A stretch of 64,000 nt of DNA from Cycas panzhihuaensis (Eukaryota > Cycadophyta), in contig CM041465.1 of NCBI GenBank assembly GCA_023213395.1, positions 236,165,741 through 236,229,740 of the forward strand. Reading direction: 5' to 3'. This document shows positions 9,964-20,608 of this stretch, one piece after another; within the stretch, counting starts at the first letter, position 1, and every line of letters begins with the position of its first letter. Under the pieces are notes generated by a model that saw only the letters and a program-made list of their open reading frames with translations, did no database searches and was not told where the DNA came from. The translations under genes and the position numbers were made by a program.

Positions 9964-11223
9964 TCCCACCCTGTGTTTACACCTACTTTGGGGACAAGTG
10001 TCGCACCCTCTATTCCTAGTCATGGTCCTAATTCTTCAGGACCTATTTGTGGTCTGTCCTTTCCCTAACTTGGGGTTAGCATGCCTTTTCTAAGTCAAGC
10101 GAATGTACCACCCTCAAATGTGGCACATGCGTTCTCTAGTAGGCCAAGGGGTCCTACTAATACTACTGCCACTAATTATGTGGGACCCGCTCCCACATAT
10201 GTTCAAAGCTGATCCAGTGGTCCTTCCCTTTACACACCTCTAGGTTATGCATCTCAACCTTTGGGGTAGGGTAAGGGAAACCATCTTCCAACTTATGGGG
10301 TGGACCCGTTACACCCATATAGGGTTGCACCACCTATGGGTGGCCCATATGGGTAGAATCTGGTCCCACACCCTCCATTTTCACCATCCAGTATGACTTC
10401 TTTTGCTACACCTTCGCAAGGGAACCTAGCTCCCTTCCAAGGTGTTTATCCTCAAGCCTCCTTCCAACAAGGGGCGTTTCCCCAAGGAGGGATGGGTTTA
10501 CCACCCCCATCTATTCCTTGCCCATTGCCATTCCTTGACCCTATGGCCCATGCAAGAGCACATCCCTTCATGGATTATAGGTCAATGCCACTATCCATTG
10601 AGGCGTGAAGAACTAATCTACCGCCTCACCCTCCTGAAGTTCCCAAATTCGATGAAACTTCGTCGCAAGACCCAGCTGAACACGTGCATAGTTTTTCTAT
10701 GGTGTGTATAGACTACTGGGCTTATGATCATATCCTAATGAAATTATTTCTATGATCCTTGCAGGGCGATGCCTTTAAATGGTTCTACTATCTCCCTGCC
10801 AACTCTATCTTTTCATTCCAGTAATTGGTGGATGAATTCCTCAACTACTTTAATGTAGCCCATCCATTCGAGAGCGGAATGAAATCTCTCCTTTCGCTTA
10901 AATAAGGTCACGATGAAATGAATCATGACTTTGTGAGATGATTCCATGACCTCCTTCACTCCACTAAGGCCACGTTGCCTGAGGAGTTGAAGAGAGATCT
11001 TTTCGTTAATGCACTTCACCCCAAAGTACTTCTGGAAGTCCTCAAAATGGGGGCAACCATGTGCGACTCTGCAATCACGAAATGCTTAGCATTAGAGGCT
11101 ATTGAGATCCAAGCTAGACTCAAGAGACCTCTTAAGCTCTCGCAACGCCATAAGGCACCTCCCTCGGCCAAGGAAGCTAAACCTTCGCAGCCCACCAGGT
11201 TTACCCTCTAAGTGGTTATATGA
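9964..11223 (+). pseudogene. gag of E0, C-terminal part with capsid domain
   Basis: Continues the frame cut at 2857. First comes a Pro/Gly/Tyr-rich linker (PRGPTNTTATNYVGPAPTYVQS; GGMGLPPPSIPCPLPFLDP), then a retrotransposon-gag capsid domain at about 10640-11100 (GDAFKWFYYLPANSIFSFQ, FLNYFNVAHPFESGMKSLLSL, FHDLLHSTKATLPEELKRDL). It ends with a basic tail and, by comparison with B and C, at the TGA 11221-11223. Most in-frame stops are TAA, TAG or TGA where another copy has CAA, CAG or CGA. No zinc knuckle is seen. Confidence 0.8.
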
Positions 11224-12531
11224 TTACTTGGCTACTTAGATTAATTGCTAAATCCCTTTACCTACGTGTGACTCATGCCTATGATAACCAAAACTCCAAT
11301 CCAATGGTTATATTGATCTCTCATGGTAAATCCCCTCTTGGTGATTGGTTTCTCACATGCTTTCATAGCCTTTCTTGATGATTCTTAGCTTGTTTTTATG
11401 CTCTTATGATAGTATCTCTCCCTCTTGTCATGTTTTGTTTATCCCTTTGGTCCACCAAAGGGAGCTTATTAGGTTTTTCTCTTTTCATGAGAAGATCCCC
11501 CTCCTTGCTTGCTCCATACAAGGTTTAATAGTGTTGCATAGGGGTTGTGATTGGTTGGGCCCTGCTCATATCCTGACATGCATTATTACATTTGTTATGT
11601 GGGGTTTTGACTCATTCTATCACATTTCTTGTATGTTTCATTTGGCTTTCTATCTATAGGATGAGCTAAGAAAGACCTATAGGTCTTCAAGAATATGTTT
11701 TAGGTCTCTCCACAGCCCATCTCATCATTTTTTACCCTCCCACATCAACATTTGTTAAGTTTTACCTATTTCTACTAGTTTATTGTCACCCTACCTAGAT
11801 TTTTGTCCACCCTACTCTAATTACTGCACCTTATACATATATCTATGACATTGGTAATATATTCATGGTGTGACTAATATATACATAGAGTGATTGTCAG
11901 TAACTTAAACATAGCTAGAAATGCTTAGATTTACATTAATTGTAGTCCTAACGTATAATCCTACCTCAGGACTCACCCAAATTGGGGCCTAATGATCCTA
12001 AGAGCCTATTAGAACTCAAGAAATTGAATTCAAACTCATTATGGATATGTATTTTTGATCTCTCAAGTCACTCTCAAGCAACTTTCTTATAATCTTGGCA
12101 TCCTATCATAGTCTAGGTTAAAAATCAAATAGAAGATACCCAAAGGAAGGAGAGATTAGCACTACGGAAGCTAGAGGGCCTCCCCAAGCTACTAAAGTAG
12201 CTAAGAAGCTTCTTATTATCACCATAAAGTTCAACTATCTCTTCAAAAAAAGTGTTTCCTACAACAAAAACTTCCATCTTCCATGAATAAACTTCTTCTC
12301 TTAATGGGTAAGCCCATTCTATCTTAGTTGTTCTTACTAAATCCTTATTTTGCTATTATTATTTGACCATTTACTATATCCATTATTAGTTTTATGGTTT
12401 AGAACTAATTTTATAACCATTTAGAAGCTTTTCTTGAGTAAGCTTGGAGGCAACTCTTTCCTTTTGCCACCAAAAACTCTCACTTCACCTCTAGAACCAC
12501 TAACTAATTGTAGGTATAGGGCTTAACTAGT
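11224..12531 (+). other. E0 post-gag segment, no recognised coding
   Basis: Between the gag stop and the F LTR. I found no protease or RT motif in any frame. A 94-codon frame (11375-11659) recurs in unit B with one residue changed, but the DNA around it is equally conserved, so it is not evidence of a gene. Copies: 22303-23610 and 33361-34668. A and B differ at only about 5 of 360 bases by hand count, far less than their gag regions. Confidence 0.6.
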
Positions 12532-13875
12532 TCGAATCACATCTCTCAGGGTTACTAAATTTGAAGAGATGAAGCCAATACAACTAATAACTTTGTGGCT
12601 AAAGGATCTGCAAGGGCAAGGGAAATGATCACCCATAAAGGGCATCTATGTGTCAAAACGTAAGTTCAAGGACTTGCAAATGGTACATAAACTTCCTTCC
12701 AGGGTAAGAACCTCCTCCATTCTGTGTTGGGCTTGAGAGGGACTTCCTCAGTTTGTTGAGTAACCTCTAAAAGGACCCTCCTATCCTAGATGGCCAAGCA
12801 AGGAGGATGATGGTGAGGATGCACCTCTTCTCGAGAAGAGGGAATGGGTGGAATAAGTCCTAACCAAAAAACAAGACTCACATGTAAGCTGTAGGTGACA
12901 AGCAATGTGGGTGAATAAGGAAGAAGTTAGACTAAAGGACCAACTTTAGGCTAAAGGTGAAGCAAAGAGAGGCTTCACTAAAAGAGAGAAAAGAGGACCT
13001 TAAGGGTTGGTGCCCTCAAGGCACCTACACCTAAGATGAGAGTTAGGTGTAGCAAACAAAGCAAAGTATTTTGTTTCTTTATTTTTTGTTATGTGGCAAG
13101 GCAATATGGGGGTACAAGTTATTGCTATTTATATTTTGTTTCCAAGTAGTATAAAAAACAACATACTCACTCTTTCTTTTCCTCAGTACTAACCTCTGTC
13201 TCTTCATCCTTTTGTAAATATAGAAAAGAATACAAGTCTACTCATAAATACAAGTCTACTCAATTGCATGCAAGCAAAATCAAGGTCCTAGTAGGAGGAT
13301 GCACAATCGTCTCAGCCAAATCCTAGTGGAAGTGGGGGTTTGAGTGAGAGGAAAAGAAATTAAAGATGTGATTGACAAGAAACAATGCCTACTTGTGCAA
13401 TTCAACTATCTTTCCTTTATACAACTAAACAAGATAAATAACAAATGATAGAATGCAAGCTATATTTTCCTTTGGTCTTTCTTTTCTATTTGGGAAAAAA
13501 AGGGAGAAAAGGGCAAGAAGTAGAAGGATAATACATGAATGACATACCCAAAAGCCAGATGGTCTATGTAAAGATCTCTTTCCTTCCTTCATAGTCCATG
13601 CTTGTTTCCTTGGCATACCTTATCACAGATAGTGTGGCAAAAGGAACACTGGTGGGGGGCTTCCTTACCTCCCGAATACCCAAATGTGAAAAAAACAAAA
13701 GGAAAGAAATGGATGCTTATATCTAGAATTTCAAAGCACAATAATAACAATATAGAAAGAGAGATGTACCTACAATGGAGGTCTGTATTCGCTATGAAGT
13801 GTATGAAACCTGCATGATAGGTGATTCACCCTTTCCCAAGGGGCATTAGATGCACATAGGAGCAAGTATGTATAA

Positions 13876-13882
<7 letters not shown>

Positions 13883-13924
<42 letters not shown>
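13883..13924 (+). repeat. (TG)21 microsatellite in F LTR
   Basis: Pure TG run of about 42 bp. The same place holds about 22 bp, interrupted by TA, in copy 2 (24960-24981) and about 24 bp in copy 3 (36001-36024). Confidence 0.95.
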
Positions 13925-13929
<5 letters not shown>

Positions 13930-15175
13930 TTTCCTTCAAAGGAAAAGGGCAAAAGATGGTAACCTTAATAAATATCTTTTAAGTAAATAAATATACAATG
14001 TTAATTTCATTTTACCATGTATGCCAATGATCTAATAATACAAGCGAAGGAGGATACAAAGGAGAAAGATGGGTAGCCATTCCCTTAGAATGAATCACCC
14101 TCCCAACAGAATGCCTCCGTGTTCCCAAGGACTCAAGAAAATGGCTAAAAGAGACAAGACCATCCAATAGTAGAAAGAATAATAGGTTTTGCATATGAGA
14201 GGAAGCATTGTAAGAAACTTGCAAAAGTCGCAAAGTGCAACTTTTGCAGGATTTTGTAATGGTAAACCCAAGGCCAGGAAATACAAAAGAGGTGCTAATG
14301 ACCAAGTTGTATGGGGTTCTTGGTGGCTAGTTACCAATGTATCAAGGGGGCTACTAACATTACGATTGGTAGAGCTCCCTATCCCTAAAGGTTTTTGGGT
14401 GAGTAAGGAAGGTATAGGGAAGGAAAAGGGGAAGGAGAGTAGGGGACTGCCCTTGAGGAGAAGGCGTAAGGGTGTGAAACCCTAGCTAAAACTCCTTTCA
14501 CTCACCCATAGGTTACTTTTCCTACCACCTGCTTGGATGGACCCTTGGGAAAGTTTGGGAAGAAGAGGGATGAACCAATATAAGAGGGGGGGTTGCTTCC
14601 AAAGATAGAAAGATGAAGGGGAACTTCACACATGCAAATAGGAAGGATAAATAAGAAAATACTTATGCTATGAAAGAAAGCGTGTATGTAGTTCTATAGG
14701 TACCTGGTAAGGATAGATCTGAGCCAGATCTACCATGCAAACTGATGGAAGAGGAGGTTTCTTTTGGAAGACTACTGAAAAACCCCTACAATGGTGTGAA
14801 AAGGAAGCATAACCTATAGAAAACCTGATGCTTGAGGCTTGATGAAGCACTTAGGATGTCGATCTATCTTAGGAGCCTCTACTACAGACATATAATTCAC
14901 AAATTTTTACCCTATAGGAACTGATAGCAAGAGTATAAAGTAAGTACAGCAAGGGAGGAGCTTGTTTTAGAACTTTCTCTTGAGAAGAGGAGGATGAAGA
15001 GTAAGAAGAAAAGAGTAAATAAGGGAAATTTTGGCTTTTAATCCAAACCTAACTCAACAGGTGATTAGGGTTTACCTTGGGTAGGCAATAGCCTAATACC
15101 ACATGGAAATTTCATATTTAATGTGCAATTAGCCATGGACAGAAAGAAAAAGAGTTATAAATAGCCACACCATGA

Positions 15176-15201
15176 CAAACTTTATGGTACCATGGAGTTT
15201 G
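15176..15201. repeat. GGTACC-centred palindrome, F LTR copy 1
   Basis: 26-nt near-palindrome with arms CAAACTT and GGAGTTTG around ATGGTACCAT. Of 13 pairs, 11 are Watson-Crick and 2 are G-T. Copies lie at 26229-26254 and 37273-37298. A second half-module (GAGTTTATAATGG) follows. Confidence 0.8.
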
Positions 15202-15748
15202 CAGTGGTATTATAGAGTTTATAATGGTGTAGCTAAAACCAAGATAAAATAAGAAAGGGGGGAGCTCAAGGGCTGCTAAAAGGGGAGTCCTATACCCCAA
15301 GAGGGTAATAATACAAAGGCAAGATACTAAGGAGGGTCATGGGACCTAAAGGGGCCATAGTGCATAGGAAAAAGTGGTAACAAGGCCCTAGAAAAGAGAC
15401 AATTGGGGAACAACAATGACATGCATGACTAAATGGGTTGTTACAGAGGTGATGTTGCACTAAAGAACGATAAAAAATGGGTTGCCAAAGTTGAGAGTGC
15501 TTCGAAACATGGTGGAGGGTTGTAGAGTGCCATGGGATGTGTATCCCAAGTCGCCATAAGCTAAAGTGTTAAGATGCAACATGCACAAGCAAATAATGCA
15601 TAATGATCACATAATTAACTAATTAATGTGTAATGTGCCTCTATCGATAACCTTATAGTAACATAAAGCCAATAGGAATGAGGATAGAAGTATACCTGCA
15701 CTTACCTAAGTCAAGTCGGCTATGTACATTCCTGGTACCAGGGAAACA

Positions 15749-16261
15749 TTACCCTCTGAGCAATAGAGCCTCGCTGCGTAGAAGCATGATACGACAACGA
15801 ATGTTAGCAACACAAAGGTTAGTAATATGCATTAAAGTATAGTAATTTCATCATCCAAGGGAAATGGAAAGTGTCATGGCAGAATGCGTAGACAAGGAGG
15901 AGAGAGGGCGACATAGGATTTACCTATGCATCACCCTAAGATCTAATGAAAGAGAGGGTGGATGAGGGGGGTTCCTCCATTGCACCTATGCAAGGTAAAT
16001 GGTGGTGATAGTCATGAACATGATCAACCAAATGATATGAATGAGAGGTATGTACATATGAAGATCAGAATACAGGGGCTTTGTTCCAAGGGTGGTATGA
16101 AGGACAAAGGGAGGAAAGAAAATAAACCTAGTGGTCACCATAGTTTAATCGCATTACTAACTGACTTTTAGAGGTGTGAATGGGTCATAAGATGAAGGAT
16201 AGGGATGAACTCAGAACCAGGGTGATTGGGCTGCCCAATAGGTTCCTTAAGGAGGATCATC
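15749..16261 (-). other. F polypurine tract and 3' untranslated region, copy 1
   Basis: On the - strand AGAGGGTAA (15749-15757) abuts the LTR as a polypurine tract should. The rest is noncoding and aligns, inverted, with 41476-41857 of E1 (for example GATGCATAGGTAAATCCTATG against GATGACGCATAGGCAGCC...CTATG). Copy 2 is at 26802-27314; copy 3 is cut off at 38143. Confidence 0.6.
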
Positions 16262-16771
16262 AAGGAGAGGGAGGCGATGCCTGAGGATATGATGAACGAG
16301 GCCGTTTGCCTTAGTGTTTAGGTCTCATGGAATGTGCTAGATGTTTATGGAAGAGAAATGAGATAGAAGTGACTTAACGATCAGAGTAATAACCCTCAAA
16401 TGTGGGTAACGTACTTGGTAGACCTAGGTAAGATGTGACATGATGATCTGAGAGTCGCAAAGAAGGATAATGGGACCGTGGTGGAAATAGAATGCATTAA
16501 TAAGGACCTCAATAACAATTGTGTATTTAGCTTTATTATTGGTGGCCTCAGGAAGAAAGACTCAAGAACATATATACTCATATTTAGAGGGGTTACAGAG
16601 GATACACATGGCAACAGACGATCCTGGATTGCCATGACTTCCTCCGTCAGTGAAGATAAGAAATATCATGGTGAAGAAATGAGGATCTCCATCAAATGAC
16701 AGAAGAAAAAGTGATGACGAGGTCGATAAGTGGAGAGTGGAGATAAGAGGTAGCAACAGGGCTATGACCAC
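16262..16771 (-). pseudogene. RNase H of element F, copy 1
   Basis: Reads on the - strand FTDGGSHGNPGSSVA (first Asp), then TNNKAKYT where active enzymes have NNEAEY (the catalytic Glu is Lys here), IILLCDSQIIMSHLT (Asp), and HIP-DLNTKANGL near 16280 as a worn form of the IPR-LN-KAD-L end. Stops interrupt it. The layout is that of the cellular or archaeal-type RNase H carried as an extra domain by Tat-lineage elements, not of the Ty3 RNase H in pol. It stands alone, directly before the 3' noncoding region and LTR. The function would be RNA removal from RNA-DNA hybrids, but this copy is dead. Confidence 0.75.
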
Positions 16772-17713
16772 TCAAAAGGCTATGAACATGGGCTAAGAAG
16801 GATAGGAGAGTCATGAAAAGGGGATACCTCGAGACAAGGAAACTAACTTGTCGAAGAGGCGGTGGTGAAAAAGGCCCCTTTAGGCCCCAAAGGTTGCTAA
16901 AAGGACTAAAGTAACGTCTAGAATAGGGGAGGTGCTTCCTTTGGGAGTCCTAAGAGCTTGAGCAGGTAGCAAAAGCATATCCAGGGTGGCGAAATGAGTC
17001 AAAGGAGTATAAACATGGGTATGTTTTGGAGTGACATAAAAAATGAGACAAAAGGGCCTACAAGACGCTGGAGAGGTTGTCATAAATACATCAAGGAAGC
17101 TCAAAATGGAGGCCACAGAGGTGAGATAGGGGATAGACCTAGAAGACAAAGGTGGTAAGGAAAGAAACCTAGTCACAAGGATAGTCTCAGTGGAAGGAAA
17201 GGAGAAAGTTCCCTCTACAGCCTTTGCATATATAAAGGAAAGAGGGTGAAAATGAGATTCATTTTCATAGGCTCATGATCAATTTGGAGCCCTTCCTCTA
17301 CATATCAAAGCTCTACCTGACTTCAAAGTCATATAGTAGGATATCTAACCATTGGATTGAGACGAGGAGCTAAGCGATATGACACAGACAATGAGATAGT
17401 AGTGGCAAAGCTGGATCCAGTGAGTGGATCATCCCCAACCCCCTTCATTTCATCAATTGAAATCAATAATTTTTTGAGTTTTTTAAGTTTATTTTTGGCC
17501 CCTTAAGGGCAATTTAGGATCCTCTAGAGCCCAAATGGGTCCCAGAGAGGGGTAGGACCAGGGCATTGGGTAGCCTTAGTACTAGTGGGCCAAGCCTTGG
17601 CCAACCCAGATAAAAATTTAGGGATTTTTGGGCATCCCCCCCTTTTATAAGGGGAAACAATGGCCCTACAATAAATATCATAGTACCATGGAGTTTGTTG
17701 CAGGGCTGCTGAG
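16772..17713 (-). other. F region upstream of RNase H and spacer, left part, copy 1
   Basis: The part at 16880-17176 can be read on the - strand (PKHTHVYTPLTHFATLDM) and matches in protein a + strand stretch of E1 at about 40730-40800 (PVHAQVYTHLARFTILDL). It may be an N-terminal extension of the RNase H protein. From about 17200 to 17713 it is noncoding, aligns inverted with E1 40060-40560, and holds a GTACCATGGAGTTTG half-palindrome near 17692. Confidence 0.55.
17229..17238 (+). promoter_or_regulatory. Possible TATA box for the antisense PMD gene of F
   Basis: TATATAAAGG points rightwards, away from the F RNase H and toward the PMD gene, which before the E1 insertion lay about 0.6 kb downstream. 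Conserved in copy 2 (28283-28292); E1 has a weaker CTATACAAGG at the matching place. Placement is inference. Confidence 0.3.
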
Positions 17714-17718
17714 GGAAC
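17714..17718. repeat. Target-site duplication GGAAC of E1 (left)
   Basis: GGAAC lies directly before LTR_B. It recurs before LTR_C (28769-28773) and directly after LTR_D (44493-44497). With the outer copy it restores an uninterrupted F spacer. Confidence 0.88.
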
Positions 17719-20347
17719 TATTTCCCAGCTACCGGGAATGGACTCGAGACACATCGACTCAGGTAAGATTAGGTATATGTTCTTGCTCCCCTCCTCACTC
17801 TTGTTTGATCGAGGCCGCTTGGTAGATTCCCTGATGCATGCTTGCTTGTCATTTGCATGACTGCATTACTTTCTTGCTTGATCACACTACGTGTGCCTGC
17901 TGCATGTAATTCAGTTGATGGCGACCCACAGTGGGGGCACTCTTCAGTGAGTGCTACACCCCATATGGCACATAGCCACCCGCATCATCTCCACATCCCC
18001 TTGGGACACCTTAGCCAGTCGCGTTTCACCTTTAACAACGTCCTGTTTATACTTTGATTCATCTTGCAAGTATGATAGGATCCCCAGTCGAGACTCGTCC
18101 CTCTTTTCTAACCACTTGTCAGTCACCTGGGCACTAATTCCCAGCTTGTTCAGCCCTAACTTATTCTTTATTTAGCTTCAGACCCCATTTCTAACTTGAT
18201 TTTGGCCTACAGTGCATGCGCGATAAACTTAGTGTATGCCTTAATATTTACCGCGATACCACGATCTTTCTTGATATGGTATTCAAAAAAGTTTTTTAAA
18301 ATAGACGCGGTAGTTCTTGCTCTTTTCACGGAACTGCCACATGGCATCTGCACTTTTTGACTTCCCCATGACTCTCAACATTCACTTAGGGTTAGTGGAA
18401 GATAAAAACCAAAAAATGACTCATTCTTTCTTCTTCTTCCTTTATTTTTTGATGCAACTCCTACAGCTCTCCTTCATCTACTGCAAACAGGCATACTCTT
18501 TAGCTGCTACTCTTCCTATAGAGATTATTGTTGCATCTCAGGCTCAGCACCAGTAGCTCAGGCCTCCTCTTGTAGGTTCACATGGTGGAAAGAAGGGCAT
18601 TCACAGGATTCTCCAAGAAGAAATCTCTAAGGTCCCAAATCATAGTGGTGTTTCTCATAGTGGCCTCTCCTCCAAAACCAACCTTTAAACCCTACCAAAT
18701 GTAGGTCCTTTCTTCCATTTTTCAGCAGAGATAAACTCCTATTCTCTGCTATAAGGTACTCTTCAATATTTACCTTAAGATTCATGCTCTCCCCTTACTT
18801 TTTGATGGATAATGCTTAGTATACTTGTTGTTTTTTTTTGGACTTTATATTTATTTAGCACTAGCTCTTTACATCTTGTGTTGTAGTGCTTCCCCTATTC
18901 TTCCTGCAAGCCTTCTTTAAGGTGGCTGTGCAAAGGGGGTGACATAAAGAAAAGTAGAGGGAGAAAGACGTGGTTAGTCCCCCTTGCTGACCTTCTCCCC
19001 AAGGGTCCAAACCCTTCTTTTCTTTCCCCTTACACCTTTTGCCTCCTTTGAAGCTGGCTAGGGACTTGGAAGCCTATCTTCAAATCTAAACCGGTGTTGG
19101 CAGCCCCTTGCCATACTAGTTTTAGATTTATATTTGCTGGTTTTAGGCACTGCATAAGCCCCAAAACCACTCCTTATTGGTTCATAACCCGCAGCCCATC
19201 CCAACTGGACGATCTGTTGCTCATAGCACCTCATCCTTTGGGTGTGCTTGCATGTCATCCTGTTGGTTTCTCTCCTCTTTTGCTTGCTACCCTACACAAT
19301 CAATATAGTTCATTTCTCCTTCCCCGAGGCCACGTGGGGGATTTTCGTGGGTGAGCTAGCCATTTCGAGGCTAACTCCTTTGTTTTGGGTACCGGTTGAT
19401 GTGGTTTCTTATTAGAGTCTTGTTTGGAGTTCTTGAATGTAATATGCACTTATTCTTGATTTAGTTTGATTTCATCTCTTTATATTTACACACGTACGAT
19501 AGATATATTTGGTATCCCCTCTTCCGAAAGGGGGAAGCTTGTATGTTTTGATTGGCAGGTTTTGCAATAGTGGAGATATACATGAGATGAGCTGGTTAAC
19601 AGGTTAGTTTCTTGTAGGTTACTTTTCTTCATTTCCCCTTTTTTTGTTGCTTTGCTTTGCTTCACTTCTTTCATATACTTTGGGGAGGTATATTAGCCCC
19701 TTCAGTCGCTCACGGCAACCATTGCTGGCTGGTCTCACTTACACGACGAGTGGAGCGGGAAGGCATGTAAACTAATGGGAATCACAACACTTCATTCAAA
19801 CACTAGATCTAGGTATTCCTCCTTTCCCTTGTGTTTTTCCTATAGCATTTTTCTTCAATGCATATGTGTGCATATTAAAAACACGTAGGAAAGAGAAAAA
19901 GGGAAAAGAATACATCTTTACATTTTGCATGCCCTTTTATTTGTAGTCATTCTATTACATATAAGTAGTCTCCTTTGAGCGTGAGGTACTCACCTCTTGC
20001 TCCTTTGACTAGCTTACACATAGATATTATACTACGCACACCCCACCTACATGTTGCCTTCTCTCTTCCTTAGAAGATGCAACATGTTAGAAGCCTTCTT
20101 CCTCTTCCCAGCCATCTAAGGGGTAGGAGGGCCTCACCTTTTGGGATGACCTAAGGCTTCGCCTTACATCCCTCTCCCAGATCACGTAGAAGCAATTAGG
20201 CACCATTTACAGGTCCTGAATCTGTGCTCCGGTGCACGGACGCCCTGCGTGGTGATTCCTTACTATTCAATCCAACTCATAACCTGATTCAATTTACATA
20301 GCCATATCTTGCTAAACGTAGGAAACCACCCTGCGGGAAGTGTTTCA
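17719..20347 (+). repeat. LTR_B (family E)
   Basis: 2629 bp. Begins TATTTCCC (TG changed to TA) and ends GTGTTTCA. Both ends are set by alignment to LTR_C and LTR_D and by GGAAC on the left. The long reading frames seen in other LTRs are broken here by CAG to TAG at about 18554 and other changes. Confidence 0.88.
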
Positions 20348-20348
20348 C

Positions 20349-20367
20349 TGGCGACCATACTAGGGAC
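20349..20367 (+). other. Candidate primer binding site, unit B
   Basis: TGGCGACCATACTAGGGAC begins one base after the LTR_B end. Confidence 0.55.
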
Positions 20368-20608
20368 TACCCGTAAGGGAACTAGTTTTGCTTCTCTTCC
20401 TATTGGTGCTCTTGCTTTTAGGTGATCCTCTTGACTTACTTTTCAGTTGGGCAGCCCCCAATGTGTCTATTTCATACCCTTTGTTCTCTTCTAGCAACTC
20501 TTGTGAAGGTGTTGCATGCGATATTTCTCCCATCATTTGTGAGGTCTGCCGCCGTTGTTAGAGGACCCATCGTATCGTTCCCTTCCGTCGTCAGATTTTG
20601 ATTCAACA

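Larger units (their letters stand above)
12532..15748 (-). repeat. F 3' LTR, copy 1 (inverted)
   Basis: Read on the - strand it starts TGTTTCCC at 15748, directly after a purine tract. It follows the family E LTR in order: CTTAGGTAAGTGCAGGTATA like E's CTCAGGTAAGATCAGGTATA, the tract ending in CCCATGGCAC, the GTAC palindrome, GGGAGGTAAG, and ACCATTTGCAAGTCCTTGAA like E's ACCATTTGCAGGTCCTGAA. It ends near 12532 (CA preserved in copies B and C). Identity to E LTRs looks moderate, so F is a distinct but related family. Copies 2 and 3 are at 23611-26801 and 34669-37845. Confidence 0.7.

Noticed and set aside
11375-11659. 94-codon frame conserved between units A and B as a gene.
   Set aside because: The flanking DNA is just as similar, unit C breaks the frame, and no motif is present.
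14220-14248. Inverted repeat TGCAAAAGT/ACTTTTGCA as a functional hairpin.
   Set aside because: Arms are lost in copy 3 (about 36313) without paired changes, so conservation is not supported.
13425-14485. Several 60-100 codon frames on both strands of the F LTR.
   Set aside because: Overlapping, shifted or truncated between copies, and explained by LTR sequence.
15156-15164. TATAAATAG as the LTR promoter.
   Set aside because: It lies on the + strand while the surrounding F LTR is transcribed from the - strand, so it is antisense to F. Similar sites at 26209 and 37253 reflect the duplication only.
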